Source: Cellvibrio sp. OA-2007 (GTDB lineage: Bacteria; Pseudomonadota; Gammaproteobacteria; Pseudomonadales; Cellvibrionaceae). From it: DNA of 64,000 nt. Where the stretch lies: assembly GCF_000953825.1 (NCBI RefSeq), contig NZ_BBUL01000097.1, forward strand, positions 248,001 through 312,000, given 5' to 3'. The notes beneath the pieces were generated by a model. The model searched no databases, had not been told where the DNA came from, and worked only from the letters and a program-made list of their open reading frames with translations. A program made the translations under genes and the position numbers. This document shows positions 46,980-56,367 of the stretch, in pieces (the first letter of the stretch is position 1; the number at the start of each line of letters is the position of its first letter).

Positions 46980-48977
46980 TTAATATTGCCAACGAACACC
47001 CATATTCACACTGCGCCCTTCACCTGGAACCCCCACATAATTTTCGCGGCGTGCCGCGGGGTTGAGATAAGACTTATCCAGCAGGTTATTAGCCTGCAAA
47101 AATAACTCCCAGTCTGGCATCAGCTGATAAGACATATGCACATTCCACAGACTGCGGGCACTTAACCGGGTTTGTTCAACTGTGTGAATGTTTGCAGGAA
47201 AATCCTGTTCGTTCGCATCTATTTTATCGCCCTGATAATTTAGTAATAACGAACCGGCAAACGCGCCCCGCAGGTAACTCAGGCTGGCACCGAGCAGATT
47301 ATTGGAATCGCGACTTGTATCATCACCTGGGTGAAAAATATGGCTGAGCGCCACCCGGCTCTGCCAGTGCTCGGCCCAGCGCCACTGCCACTCAAACTCA
47401 ATACCGCTAATGTACAGCGAACTATTCATCCAAGAGCGGCGCTGATCTTGAGTAATCATATCGACCACCGCATCATCCAAGCGGCTATCAAACAAAGTCG
47501 CCGACCAGTAGCCATGATCAATAAGCTGCACCCAAACTAACTCGGTAGTTTTAGCCGTTTCAGGAGCGAGATCAGGATTCGATACCGCTACCAAGCTGCT
47601 GGTCAGGCGAGTCTCTGAAGGACTCGGCGCACGATAGGCTTCTGAATACAACAATTTAAGACTATCCATCTGCCCTAGTTCCTTCACCAAAGCAAAGCGT
47701 GGGCTAGTGTGGCCGCCAAAATCTGAATAATTATCATGGCGTACCCCCATGGTCAGCTCTAATGATTCCTGTAGAGGGTACTGATATTGACCAAAAAAAC
47801 TGCGCGCGATGCGCTCGCCTTCCATCCCATTGGGCTGATCGCGTAAAACGCTGCCATCACTGGCGCGGGTTAGCTGACTGCGCGCCGCATCAACTGTAGC
47901 TCGTCGCCACTCACCCCCCAACAGCCAATTACCCTTAGCTCGCTCGCCAAATACTATCCACTGGCTACCCAGCTCCTGATCATCAGACACACCTGAGCTA
48001 AGCAACACCGGCGTAAAAACCTGAGCTGGAGCAATAGAAGTCGCTACATCCATCGCCATAAAATCACGGTCGCTCGCAAACACTCGCGCTTCCAACCTCA
48101 ATGAATCGCTTAGGCGAGGCCGCCAATCCAATGCTGCATAGCGGCTTTCGCGCTCTACAAAACCAGAGTCTGCTGGAAGATATCCAGTGACATAAAATTC
48201 TTCGGCTCGGTTTTGTGCTGAACGCAGACTCAGTGTCCAATCACCCATACCAGCTCTCACATAGAGCTGCTGATAGGACCAGGGATCACGAACATCCACA
48301 GTTTGCGGCGTAGCAGGCTCCGGGCTGGGCTCAAATACCGTTAGGGATTCACCTTGAGACTCGCGCTGCTGCCAATGTAGTTCAAGCCAACCAACTTCAT
48401 TTTGACCGCGCCACTGCACACTGGCATCTTGCTGGCCATGATTACCCAGCGCCAATTTCGCCTCCGGCTGGCTGCCGGTCACTATATTGATAATTCCAGT
48501 CATGGCATTACTGCCATAGATGGCAGAGCCTGGACCGCGTATAAACTCAACACGCGCCACATTATCCAAACTGATTAGCCCGTCCTTCTGCGCTGTGCCG
48601 CCACTCACCTCATCATTGAGGCGTTGACCATCCCAGAGAATAAGCAGCTCCCGACCACCCGAGCCAACTCGCCGTCCACGATTGGAGAGCGTGTAATTTG
48701 CACTGCTATCGTCCCCCCTAAAACTTTGAAAACCCGGCACAAAATTCACCAGTTCGCTCAAGGTTTCTATGCCCATAAGGCGGATATCCGCACGGGTAAA
48801 GACGGTAATTGAGGAAGGTACGGATTTGATGTTTTCAGCGGTACGAGTCGATGAATAGATATTTTGTTGCAGCAGCTCTTCCAGACTTAATGAAAAATAA
48901 TCTGGCGCTACTGAAGTCGCATGGGCCGCTGCACAAGTGTTAAAAAAAAGCGCCAAAAATCGCGTGCAAAATCTCAT
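46980..48977 (-). CDS. TonB-dependent outer-membrane receptor
   Basis: A 665-residue receptor. A signal peptide (about 1-20) precedes a plug domain (about 30-170) with PSSITVFTRADIRLMGIETLSELVNFVPGFQ and EFIRGPGSAIYGSNAMTGIINIVT, then a barrel that ends VNMGVRWQY. The sequence DYFSLSLEELLQQNIYSSTRTAENI at the start is the usual FecA/CirA-like lead. Substrate is not predictable; the plug looks like a siderophore or vitamin B12 type, but no transport or regulatory gene is adjacent. It is convergent with the LytTR regulator, so it is not cotranscribed with it. Confidence 0.92.
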   Translation of the reverse strand: MRFCTRFLALFFNTCAAAHATSVAPDYFSLSLEELLQQNIYSSTRTAENIKSVPSSITVFTRADIRLMGIETLSELVNFVPGFQSFRGDDSSANYTLSNRGRRVGSGGRELLILWDGQRLNDEVSGGTAQKDGLISLDNVARVEFIRGPGSAIYGSNAMTGIINIVTGSQPEAKLALGNHGQQDASVQWRGQNEVGWLELHWQQRESQGESLTVFEPSPEPATPQTVDVRDPWSYQQLYVRAGMGDWTLSLRSAQNRAEEFYVTGYLPADSGFVERESRYAALDWRPRLSDSLRLEARVFASDRDFMAMDVATSIAPAQVFTPVLLSSGVSDDQELGSQWIVFGERAKGNWLLGGEWRRATVDAARSQLTRASDGSVLRDQPNGMEGERIARSFFGQYQYPLQESLELTMGVRHDNYSDFGGHTSPRFALVKELGQMDSLKLLYSEAYRAPSPSETRLTSSLVAVSNPDLAPETAKTTELVWVQLIDHGYWSATLFDSRLDDAVVDMITQDQRRSWMNSSLYISGIEFEWQWRWAEHWQSRVALSHIFHPGDDTSRDSNNLLGASLSYLRGAFAGSLLLNYQGDKIDANEQDFPANIHTVEQTRLSARSLWNVHMSYQLMPDWELFLQANNLLDKSYLNPAARRENYVGVPGEGRSVNMGVRWQY

Positions 48978-49133
48978 CTAATTGCCTGACCTGAAGGATG
49001 ATCTTTATAACTATCGCGTACCCAGGCAAAGCCACGGTAGACGTCATTGAAAGATATTATTCAGTAAGCTTAGTAGAGACTGGTCAAATTCCCAGCGGTT
49101 GCTAGTGAGAATGCTTTCGGAGTTGCGGTTGGA

Positions 49134-49736
49134 TCAGCCCCTGCCCGGTTTTTGCCAATACCAATACCACCGCACCCCCAGCAGCAGCACACCAATAACC
49201 CCAAACAAAACAGCCTCAAAATAACTGGAGCGCACCTGCATAAACACATGCAGCCAAGCCAGAATAGCGATCAGATAAATGCTCTTATGCAGGCGAAGCC
49301 AGTTTTTACCTAGCCGCCGCATCATTCCCTTGGTAGACGTAACCCCCAACACAACTAATAAAATAACCGCAGGAATTGTGACCAGAATATAGGGGCGCTC
49401 AACTAGCTCTTTGGCGAAGCGCGAAAAATCCAAACCTAAAATAAAAACCAAAAACGCGGTCACATGCAACAATGCATAAAACAATACAAATAAACCCAGC
49501 ATACGCCGATGAGTTTGCAACCAGCGGAAATGAACTTGCTTAAAATTAACTAAGCGCCGCAAGGGTGTGACCGCAAGCGTGATAAACAAAAAATAAATAG
49601 TCCATTCACCGGTAAATAACACAATCGTTTTAGCAGGATCAGCGCCCAGCTGATTAGTGATGGTTTGATAAATAATAAAAGCCAATGGAATTAATGAGAG
49701 AAAAAAAATTAGCACCCTGCGCCATAAAACCGGCAT
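49134..49736 (-). CDS. msrQ: MsrQ heme-binding membrane subunit
   Basis: Ferric-reductase-like membrane b-type cytochrome that passes electrons from the quinone pool to MsrP for repair of periplasmic methionine sulfoxide. The 200 residues span six membrane segments; histidines H71 (RWLQTHRRMLGLF), near H90 (LLHVTAF) and near H150 (LHKSIY) and H163 (LHVFMQ) can ligate heme. It starts 11 bp after msrP, as in E. coli (yedYZ). Confidence 0.95.
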   Translation of the reverse strand: MPVLWRRVLIFFLSLIPLAFIIYQTITNQLGADPAKTIVLFTGEWTIYFLFITLAVTPLRRLVNFKQVHFRWLQTHRRMLGLFVLFYALLHVTAFLVFILGLDFSRFAKELVERPYILVTIPAVILLVVLGVTSTKGMMRRLGKNWLRLHKSIYLIAILAWLHVFMQVRSSYFEAVLFGVIGVLLLGVRWYWYWQKPGRG

Positions 49737-49747
49737 CGCTATACCTC

Positions 49748-50752
49748 TTAATAAAATTTGCGTAAATCCAACTCTTTATACAGATGCGCCACCTGTTCGG
49801 CATAACCATTAAATAATTGCGTAGGAATAATATTCGGGCGCAGCAATCCACTCGGTAACCGCCGCTCTTCCGCCTGACTCCAACGGGGGTGACTTACTTG
49901 AGGATTTACGTTGGCATAAAAACCGTATTCGTCTGGCGCGATCATGCTCCAGGTCGTTTTGGGCTGTTTTTCGGTAAATTCAATTTTCACAATTGACTTG
50001 ATGTATTTAAATCCATATTTCCATGGCACCACCAAACGCAGCGGTGCGCCATTTTGATTGGGCAATACTTTGCCATACAAACCCACCGCTAATGTTGTTA
50101 GGGGATGCATAGCTTCATCCATACGCAGACCTTCGCGATAAGGCCAATCAATTGTACTGAAGCGGCTTTTTTGCCCAGGCATTTCTGACGGGCGCTCAAG
50201 CGTGGTAAATGCAACATATTTTGCTTTGCTAGTCGGCTCTACACGCTTGATTAAATCGGCCAGTGAAAAACCCACCCAAGGCACCACCATCGACCAGGCT
50301 TCAACACAGCGCAGGCGATAAATTCGCTCTTCTAACGTCACACCTCTTAATAAATCTTCCAGTGCAAACGTGCCCGGTTTATTAACCTCACCGGCGATTT
50401 CAACTGTCCAAGGGTGGGGTTTTAATACATGCGCTTTAGCAGCCGGATCAGTTTTGTCGTAGCCGTATTCGTAAAAGTTGTTATAGCCAGCAACATGTTC
50501 ATAAGGTGTCAGCGCTTCACTGATTTTTTCCTGATTGGCGTTAGCGCCCGCAATCTGCTGTTTTAACCAATTCGGGCCGGGTAAATCCTTATCGGCAACC
50601 TGAGTGGGCGCGGCCAATACGCTTGTCGCGCTTGCGCCAACGCCCAGAGCGGCAACACTCATCGCACCCCGCATAAAGTCGCGGCGCGCGTTGTAAATAG
50701 ATTCAGGGGTAATTTCAGATGATGGAATATCGCTGGGCTTTTTGATCAACAT
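49748..50752 (-). CDS. msrP: MsrP protein-methionine-sulfoxide reductase catalytic subunit
   Basis: Periplasmic molybdopterin enzyme that repairs oxidised methionine. The 334 residues begin with a Tat signal (RRDFMRG at 23-29, twin Arg at 23-24). The Mo-ligand cysteine is C149 in YRLRCVEAWSM, in a sulfite-oxidase-type fold. RLVVPWKYGFKYIKSIVKI and KTTWSMIAPDEYGFYANVNP are typical. An open frame extends 42 codons further, overlapping the upstream gene, but the ATG at 50,752 has GAGG in front and gives the Tat start. Followed by msrQ. Confidence 0.96.
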   Translation of the reverse strand: MLIKKPSDIPSSEITPESIYNARRDFMRGAMSVAALGVGASATSVLAAPTQVADKDLPGPNWLKQQIAGANANQEKISEALTPYEHVAGYNNFYEYGYDKTDPAAKAHVLKPHPWTVEIAGEVNKPGTFALEDLLRGVTLEERIYRLRCVEAWSMVVPWVGFSLADLIKRVEPTSKAKYVAFTTLERPSEMPGQKSRFSTIDWPYREGLRMDEAMHPLTTLAVGLYGKVLPNQNGAPLRLVVPWKYGFKYIKSIVKIEFTEKQPKTTWSMIAPDEYGFYANVNPQVSHPRWSQAEERRLPSGLLRPNIIPTQLFNGYAEQVAHLYKELDLRKFY

Positions 50753-50807
50753 ACAGACCTCGCGGAAACAAAATGGTTGGGCTATAGACTGGTGCGAAGC
50801 AGATTTG

Positions 50808-51659
50808 TTACTGCAATTCAAAAATATAATTTCTGCCCTGATAGTCGCATACATATCGCTGCGCAGTGAGCATGGCACAGTTTTGTAGCGATATTCCCTG
50901 CAGAACGCTGGATGACTCGCTCACCCCCATATTCGCTTTATCTTTCTTAAGAAAGCCATACATGATTTCAAAGCGCTGGGGAAAATCCAAACCTTTGGCC
51001 TGTAAATCCTGATAAAGATAAGCAAACTTGCCATACGTCATAGTCACGCCGCACAGACCGATTTCACACATCTTAGCAATGTACTGATCGTAGGCTTGGG
51101 TGAGATACTGGCTCAATGCACCGCCCTGATAACCTGGTAGGTTCATTTTGTTGTCGGGCGATAGTGAACCACTCGCCAAACGATGATTAGCCCTGTTGCC
51201 CACCAGCTTAAATAAATAGTTGCCACAGCGGATTTGATTACCAGCCAAATTACATTCGGCAGAATGCTTCACACCATCAAGCTCTTTACGCGTTAACTCA
51301 GCAAGTGGTTCACGCCTAACAGTTTCCGTCACACTAAGCTGCGGATTTTTAACCACCGGAGAAACTGGAGCAGGCATTATTAATGCTGGCGTTAGCATGG
51401 GTGTTTGCGTCTTGCGCGTCGGTGCAGGCAATTTAATGCCATTGCGCTCCGCTGGCCGCTTTAGTAAAGAGGCCTGCACAATTTCATTATTTTTTTTGAA
51501 TTGATTAAACGGCGGCAAACCTTTGGTCTGCGCTTTAGCTTGTAGTTGACAATAGACTTGTTCGTAATAGGTTGCGGCGAGGGCGAAACAGAATTGATCA
51601 GCCATAACTGACGGTGTAACAAAAAATATTGCAACGAAAACACATCGTAATATTTTCAT
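50808..51659 (-). CDS. Exported cysteine-containing protein of unknown function
   Basis: A 283-residue secreted protein, not recognised. The signal peptide ends near residue 20 (VTPSVMA before DQFCFALAATYYEQVYC). A Pro/Lys/Thr-rich linker (about 60-110) separates two parts; the C-terminal part holds Cys pairs such as CNLAGNQIRC, CEIGLC and CAMLTAQRYVC, likely disulfides in the periplasm. It ends 56 bp before msrP in the same direction, so it may be cotranscribed with msrPQ. Confidence 0.75.
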   Translation of the reverse strand: MKILRCVFVAIFFVTPSVMADQFCFALAATYYEQVYCQLQAKAQTKGLPPFNQFKKNNEIVQASLLKRPAERNGIKLPAPTRKTQTPMLTPALIMPAPVSPVVKNPQLSVTETVRREPLAELTRKELDGVKHSAECNLAGNQIRCGNYLFKLVGNRANHRLASGSLSPDNKMNLPGYQGGALSQYLTQAYDQYIAKMCEIGLCGVTMTYGKFAYLYQDLQAKGLDFPQRFEIMYGFLKKDKANMGVSESSSVLQGISLQNCAMLTAQRYVCDYQGRNYIFELQ

Positions 51660-51681
51660 CGCAGGTCACCTGATCTAATTA

Positions 51682-51978
51682 TTAGTATTCAGAAAAATAA
51701 TGCATCACATCCATTTCTTGATGTAACACACCAATGATTTCAATCACTTCCAACCCGCATCGATAAAACACAACATGCTCTGCCTGGGGAAAGGAATAGA
51801 AACCTGCGCCAATATCCGATCTATTTCTACCCAATAGCGGATTTTCCGCCAGCCATTCAAAGCGCTGTTCAAGCTGTTTGAGATATTTATTGCGCTGCAA
51901 CCTACCCCATTTTTGCTGTGTATAAAGGCCAATGCTTTTTAAGTCATCCCTGGCACGGGGAGTTACCCGATATTTCAT
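51682..51978 (-). CDS. parE: ParE/RelE-family toxin
   Basis: Toxin of a type II pair. ParE proteins poison DNA gyrase; the fold is shared with RelE. The 98 residues show MKYRVTPRARDDLKSIGLYTQQKWG, a short RNKYLKQLEQRFEWLAENPLLGR helix pair and HVVFYRCGLEVIEIIGVLHQEMD, the usual ParE pattern. It starts 2 bp after the antitoxin stop. The ParE rather than RelE assignment rests on the ParD-type antitoxin next to it. Confidence 0.9.
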   Translation of the reverse strand: MKYRVTPRARDDLKSIGLYTQQKWGRLQRNKYLKQLEQRFEWLAENPLLGRNRSDIGAGFYSFPQAEHVVFYRCGLEVIEIIGVLHQEMDVMHYFSEY

Positions 51979-51980
51979 GG

Positions 51981-52229
51981 TTAGGCGTCCTTATCCAGCT
52001 CCTCGATCAGACTATCCATAGAGAAATTGTCAACAAATTGCCCCTGGTCTGCCTGTTGTACACCTTGAGAGAGATGCGCTCTCAAGGCCTCCAGTTTATG
52101 CTTACGCTCTTCCAGTGTGCGCAACGCATCGCGTACCACTTCACTTGCAGAGCCATAGCGACCACTGGAAATTTCGTTTTTGATAAACGCCTCCCAATGA
52201 TCGCCCAAACTAAGACTTGTCGTGGCCAT
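51981..52229 (-). CDS. parD: ParD-family antitoxin
   Basis: 82-residue ribbon-helix-helix antitoxin. It starts MATTSLSLGDHWEAFIKNEISSGRYGSASEVVRDALRTLEER, the CopG/ParD DNA-binding lead, and has an acidic toxin-binding C-terminus. The ATG at 52,229 follows a strong GGGAGGGG ribosome site, whereas the longer frame adds 11 residues without one. It is transcribed first, before parE, as in known parDE. Autoregulation through the inverted repeat just upstream is expected. Confidence 0.93.
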   Translation of the reverse strand: MATTSLSLGDHWEAFIKNEISSGRYGSASEVVRDALRTLEERKHKLEALRAHLSQGVQQADQGQFVDNFSMDSLIEELDKDA

Positions 52230-52243
52230 ACCCCCTCCCGAAC

Positions 52244-52274
52244 CTATATTCATATTTAACAATAATGAATATAG
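52244..52274. promoter_or_regulatory. Probable parDE operator (inverted repeat)
   Basis: Perfect 10-bp arms CTATATTCAT/ATGAATATAG (52244-52253 and 52265-52274) with an 11-nt spacer, about 15 bp upstream of the parD start. The place, the symmetry and the AT-rich nature fit an autoregulatory site for the ribbon-helix-helix antitoxin, and the arms overlap where the -10 box should be. Confidence 0.7.
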
Positions 52275-52310
52275 TCCGCTTGAGGTGGGATGGCAATACC
52301 GCTGTTTTGA

Positions 52311-54569
52311 TTAATGGGTAATCACCCAGCACTGATGAATTTTAGGGTTGCGTTTGAAATCTTCATCAATGGTTTGGGCGCTAATGTCTTTGATGGTGTA
52401 AGCACTTAATGCCTCTGCATCCAATTTAAAACTGCGCAGGTTGTTGGAGAAAATTAAGGTGCCGCCTTCGGCCAGTGAGCGCATCGCATTGTTGATCATG
52501 CTGACATGATCGCGCTGTACGTCCAGCACATCTTCCATGCGTTTGGAGTTGGAGAAGCTCGGCGGGTCAAGCAGAATTAAATCGAACTGTTGATCGTTTT
52601 CTTCCAACCACTTTAAACAATCCGCCTGCTCTAATCGGTTGCGCGATTCACTCAACCCATTTAACGCATAATTTTTACGCGCCCAGTTCAGGTAAGTGTT
52701 AGACATATCCACACTCACTGTATAACGCGCACCGGCCATAGCCGCGTGCACACTGGCCGTTGCGGTATAACAAAACAGATTTAAGAAACGCTTGTCTTTA
52801 GCGAGGTCGGCAATCATCAAGCGCACTGGGCGATGATCCAAAAACAACCCTGTGTCCAAATACTGCCACATATTAATATGCAGCTTGGCCTGCCCCTCTT
52901 GCACGCTGAACAGATCACCGGTTGGCCGCTCGCTGACTTTTTCGTATTGGCTAGTGCCCTTGGTGCGGCGACGCTGTTTGTAGCTAATATTGGATGCAAG
53001 TAGATCCAGCGCAAAAGGAACAGCTTGTTCAATTTCCATAAAACGCGCAGCGGCTTTATCTTCATCAACCGATTTTGGCGCAGCATATTCCTGCACGTGA
53101 GCATAGAGTTGCGGTGCGCGGTTGGGCTGAGTTTGACCGCGATAAATATCAATCGCAGCCGAATATTCCGGCATGTCGGCATCGTATAAACGATAACAAC
53201 TGATATCGTTTTTCTTCGCCCACTTTTCCAATTGTTTAAGATTTTTTTGCAGGCGATTCACTAACATCTGCGCGCCGTTACTCAACGCATTGGCCTGCTC
53301 TTGTTTGTTTTCGATTTTTACCCGCGCCTCAGCGGCTTTGCGCTCTTCATCATCTTTACTGAAGCGTGCATCCTGCTCGACCCGGCTTTGCACAAAGGCT
53401 TCAGTGCTGATGCTGAACATCAACAATTCGCTCGCGATGGTGCCATTAAAAAATTTGTATTTTTTATCCGCACGCAAGCCCATTTGTTTACCCAACTCAG
53501 GGTTGCCGGTAAACACACCCGCGCGCCAGCCTTGAAACTCATTGCGCAACCGCTCGCCCAAATGGGCATAGAGTAATTTCAGCGATTCAATTTCGCCCAA
53601 GCGCTCACCATAGGGCGGGTTGCTGATGACCAAACCAAATGCCATCGCTTGATTGTGGGTGGGCTTTACAAAATCCTTTAATTCCTTGCGACTCACACGC
53701 AACCAGTGATCCAACTCGGCGCTGACAATATTGTCTTCCGCCGCGCGGATCACATTCACATCCGCATCATAACCGCGAATTTCCGGTAGATTCTCGCGGG
53801 CGAGTCCGGCTTTTTTGCGCGCAAACGCCTCTTCGCGCAACTCCAACCAAATGTCATTGCGATGGTTGAGCCAGCGCTCAAAACCAAAACTGCCGCGCAA
53901 CAAGCCTGGCGCTATATCCGCCGCGATTAATGCGGCTTCCACCAAGATGGTTCCCGAACCACACATAGGGTCGAGCAATGCACCGCCCTGCGCCGCGATT
54001 TCCGGCCAGCCAGCGCGAATCAGAATCCCCGCCGCCAAGTTCTCTTTCATCGGCGCACTACCCTGCTTAACCCTATAGCCACGGCGATGCAGGCTATCGC
54101 CTGAGAGATCGATACTGACAATTACTTTGCTTTTGGATAAACGCACATTCACCCGCAGATCCGGGTCGCGCTTGGCCACTGAGGGACGCTCACCGCTGAA
54201 ATCGCGCAGGCAATCCACAATGGCATCTTTGACTTTCACTGCGCCGAATTGGGTATTACGAATGGTGTCGTTAGTGCCAATAAAATCCACCAACAAGGTG
54301 CCATTAGGGCTTAGGTGTTCTTCCCAGCGCAATTCGCGCACGCCATCGTAGAGTTCTTCCTGGCTATTGGCCTCAAAACTGGCCAGCGGCAATAACACCT
54401 TATTCGCCAAACGCGACCAAAGGCAGACGCGGTAAGCCATGGCGATATCACCCGAGAAGTAAATACCGGCGACCGTCTCGCGCAAGTCGTCTGCACCCAA
54501 ACCTTGTAGTTCGGTGTAGAGCAAGCCTTCCAAGCCCTTGGGGCAGGTTGCAAAATATTGATATGTCAT
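52311..54569 (-). CDS. rlmKL: Bifunctional 23S rRNA methyltransferase RlmKL
   Basis: Fused enzyme that makes m2G2445 (RlmL part) and m7G2069 (RlmK part) in 23S rRNA. The 752 residues start MTYQYFATCPKGLEGLLYTEL, followed by a THUMP domain (about 40-160), an RlmL methyltransferase with LLDPMCGSGTILVEAAL and VISNPPYGERLG, and the C-terminal RlmK domain with FCYTATASVHAAMAGA and LILLDPPSFSNSKRM. The upstream frame extends 24 codons, but the ATG at 54,569 has GGAAAG in front and the family's start. The whole gene is intact. Confidence 0.96.
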   Translation of the reverse strand: MTYQYFATCPKGLEGLLYTELQGLGADDLRETVAGIYFSGDIAMAYRVCLWSRLANKVLLPLASFEANSQEELYDGVRELRWEEHLSPNGTLLVDFIGTNDTIRNTQFGAVKVKDAIVDCLRDFSGERPSVAKRDPDLRVNVRLSKSKVIVSIDLSGDSLHRRGYRVKQGSAPMKENLAAGILIRAGWPEIAAQGGALLDPMCGSGTILVEAALIAADIAPGLLRGSFGFERWLNHRNDIWLELREEAFARKKAGLARENLPEIRGYDADVNVIRAAEDNIVSAELDHWLRVSRKELKDFVKPTHNQAMAFGLVISNPPYGERLGEIESLKLLYAHLGERLRNEFQGWRAGVFTGNPELGKQMGLRADKKYKFFNGTIASELLMFSISTEAFVQSRVEQDARFSKDDEERKAAEARVKIENKQEQANALSNGAQMLVNRLQKNLKQLEKWAKKNDISCYRLYDADMPEYSAAIDIYRGQTQPNRAPQLYAHVQEYAAPKSVDEDKAAARFMEIEQAVPFALDLLASNISYKQRRRTKGTSQYEKVSERPTGDLFSVQEGQAKLHINMWQYLDTGLFLDHRPVRLMIADLAKDKRFLNLFCYTATASVHAAMAGARYTVSVDMSNTYLNWARKNYALNGLSESRNRLEQADCLKWLEENDQQFDLILLDPPSFSNSKRMEDVLDVQRDHVSMINNAMRSLAEGGTLIFSNNLRSFKLDAEALSAYTIKDISAQTIDEDFKRNPKIHQCWVITH

Positions 54570-54864
54570 TAATCTTTCCAAAAAGAGGCTATCAGGATGA
54601 ACTTTTCTGAACCGCACCTGACTAAACAAGGTGACTGTCATTAAGCTGTCAAATACTTTTGCTAGGCCGTTATGCCATATAGAACGGCTTATGTATAAAA
54701 ATCTATTCTTTCACGGCACCGGATAAATCTGGTGTACTCACCGAACCTGTCAACGCAAGGAGATTCGAAAAACCAGTCAGACATGCAAACGAAACACCGC
54801 AAGACCGCTTCCGTCGATAAGTATGATTCTATCGACAAACCAAAATATAGAGGTGCAATAACTG

Positions 54865-55089
54865 ATGAAACGTCAAAAACGTGACCAAACAGAACGCGCA
54901 TTTGTTAAAGGGTATCAAGCAGGTATTGATGGGCGTTCTAAAAGCCTTTGTCCCCATGAAACCGGTCAAGCTCGCCAGCAATGGCTAAATGGCTGGCGCG
55001 AGTCGCGCATCGATCAGTGGGACGGATATAGTCGTTTGGCACAGGTTCAAAAAGTTAACAACATTCAACCCATGGCCATGAGTGGCTGA
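54865..55089 (+). CDS. rmf: Ribosome modulation factor Rmf
   Basis: A 74-residue basic protein that dimerises 70S ribosomes to 100S hibernating particles in stationary phase. It starts MKRQKRDQTERAFVKGYQAG, then RSKSLCPHETGQARQQWLNGWRESR, a full match to Rmf; it has a slightly longer C-terminal tail than E. coli (55 residues). AGAGG lies upstream of the ATG. It diverges from rlmKL across a 295-bp gap and is followed by a strong hairpin. Confidence 0.95.
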   Translation: MKRQKRDQTERAFVKGYQAGIDGRSKSLCPHETGQARQQWLNGWRESRIDQWDGYSRLAQVQKVNNIQPMAMSG

Positions 55090-55140
55090 CTTTCAGTAAG
55101 ACCTACAGAATGTTTCCAACCTAATCATTTTTGATTCTAT

Positions 55141-55160
55141 AAGCCCGCTCTCGCGGGCTT
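55141..55160. terminator. Terminator between rmf and pyrD
   Basis: 8-bp arms AAGCCCGC/GCGGGCTT (55141-55148 and 55153-55160), 4-nt loop, with a short T-rich tract, between convergent genes. Confidence 0.8.
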
Positions 55161-55195
55161 CGCTATTTTAGCGCGCCAGGTTTAGACGCTCAGAC

Positions 55196-56224
55196 TTAAA
55201 GACCTTTTTGATAGCTGGCGATACCCGCTGCCGCTTGCGCGATCAATGCTGGCCCTTCGTAAATAAAGCCGCTGTATACCTGTACCAAACTAGCGCCCGC
55301 ACGGATTTTATCGGCAGCACTGGCTGCATCAAAAATCCCGCCGACACCAATAATGGGCAACTTGCCGCCCAAACAAGCACTCAAGGTTTTAATCACATAG
55401 GTGCTCTTGTCCCGCACCGGCAAACCGCTTAAACCACCCGCTTCACTGCCATTCTCATATTCTTCTACGCCGACACGGGTGATGGTGGTATTGGTAGCAA
55501 TCACGCCATCCATACCCTCTTGCAGCAAAATACCGGCAACTTGATGGATCTCGCTCTCATCCATATCCGGCGCAATTTTTACCGCGATAGGCACATAGCG
55601 GCCAGTGGCTTGTTGCAATATCGCCTGCTCTTTTTTCAGCGGTGCCAACAGCTGTGACAGCGAATCACCAAATTGCAGATTGCGCAGCCCTGGGGTATTG
55701 GGCGATGAAATATTCACGGTGATGTAATCAGCGTGGTCATAAACTTTGCGCAGACAGATCAAATAATCATCGACAGCATTCTCAACTGGCGTCGTTGCGT
55801 TTTTGCCTATATTGATTCCCAACACGCCTTGATAGCGACGGTTTTTAACCTGTGCAACCAGATGATCTACACCCTTGTTGTTAAACCCCATGCGATTGAT
55901 GATCGCCTGCGCTTCCGGCACACGGAACAAGCGCGGTTGTGGGTTGCCCGGCTGAGGCCGTGGCGTAATGGTGCCTATCTCTACAAAACCAAAACCCAAA
56001 CTGCCCAACGCGTTGAAATAATCGCCGTTTTTATCCAGCCCTGCAGCCATACCAACGGGATTGTCGAAGGTCAGTCCCATTACCTCGACTGGTGCGCTAG
56101 GGATAGTCGGGGCAAATAAGCCCAGCAGGCGCAAACGCTCTGCAGCTCCCAGTAAATCCAGGCTAAGTTCATGGGAGGTTTCAGCATCAAGGCGGAACAA
56201 AAGATCGCGAATAGTGTGATACAT
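55196..56224 (-). CDS. pyrD: Dihydroorotate dehydrogenase (quinone), class 2
   Basis: Membrane-associated FMN enzyme that oxidises dihydroorotate to orotate in pyrimidine synthesis, passing electrons to quinone. The 342 residues start [25 protein letters not shown], the N-terminal helix pair that forms the quinone tunnel. The FMN barrel shows [14 protein letters not shown], the catalytic Ser in [14 protein letters not shown], and the C-terminal [34 protein letters not shown]. It has a promoter region with tandem 12-bp repeats just upstream. Confidence 0.97.
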   Translation of the reverse strand: MYHTIRDLLFRLDAETSHELSLDLLGAAERLRLLGLFAPTIPSAPVEVMGLTFDNPVGMAAGLDKNGDYFNALGSLGFGFVEIGTITPRPQPGNPQPRLFRVPEAQAIINRMGFNNKGVDHLVAQVKNRRYQGVLGINIGKNATTPVENAVDDYLICLRKVYDHADYITVNISSPNTPGLRNLQFGDSLSQLLAPLKKEQAILQQATGRYVPIAVKIAPDMDESEIHQVAGILLQEGMDGVIATNTTITRVGVEEYENGSEAGGLSGLPVRDKSTYVIKTLSACLGGKLPIIGVGGIFDAASAADKIRAGASLVQVYSGFIYEGPALIAQAAAGIASYQKGL

Positions 56225-56248
56225 AACTGGCCCTTCGGCGGTCTGAAT

Positions 56249-56284
56249 GAGTGACTATATAAGTGACTATCTGAGTGACGATAA
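56249..56284. repeat. Tandem 12-bp repeat upstream of pyrD
   Basis: Three imperfect copies of a 12-bp unit on the plus strand, GAGTGACTATAT, AAGTGACTATCT and GAGTGACGATAA, end to end, about 25-60 bp upstream of the pyrD start. Helical-turn spacing (12 bp) and promoter position suggest a regulator binding site. Confidence 0.55.
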
Positions 56285-56367
56285 ATAAGGCGGCAAGGAT
56301 ACTGGATTAGCAGGTTTGACGCACCCCAAACCTTGCCAATTTCCTACTCCAGCGACTACACCAATGA

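Noticed and set aside
53290-53576. Open frames antisense to rlmKL (81 and 91 codons)
   Set aside because: Shadows of rlmKL; the methyltransferase motifs are intact on the other strand.
54689-54901. 70-codon frame antisense to the rmf start
   Set aside because: Overlaps rmf and its promoter; no ribosome site, no match.
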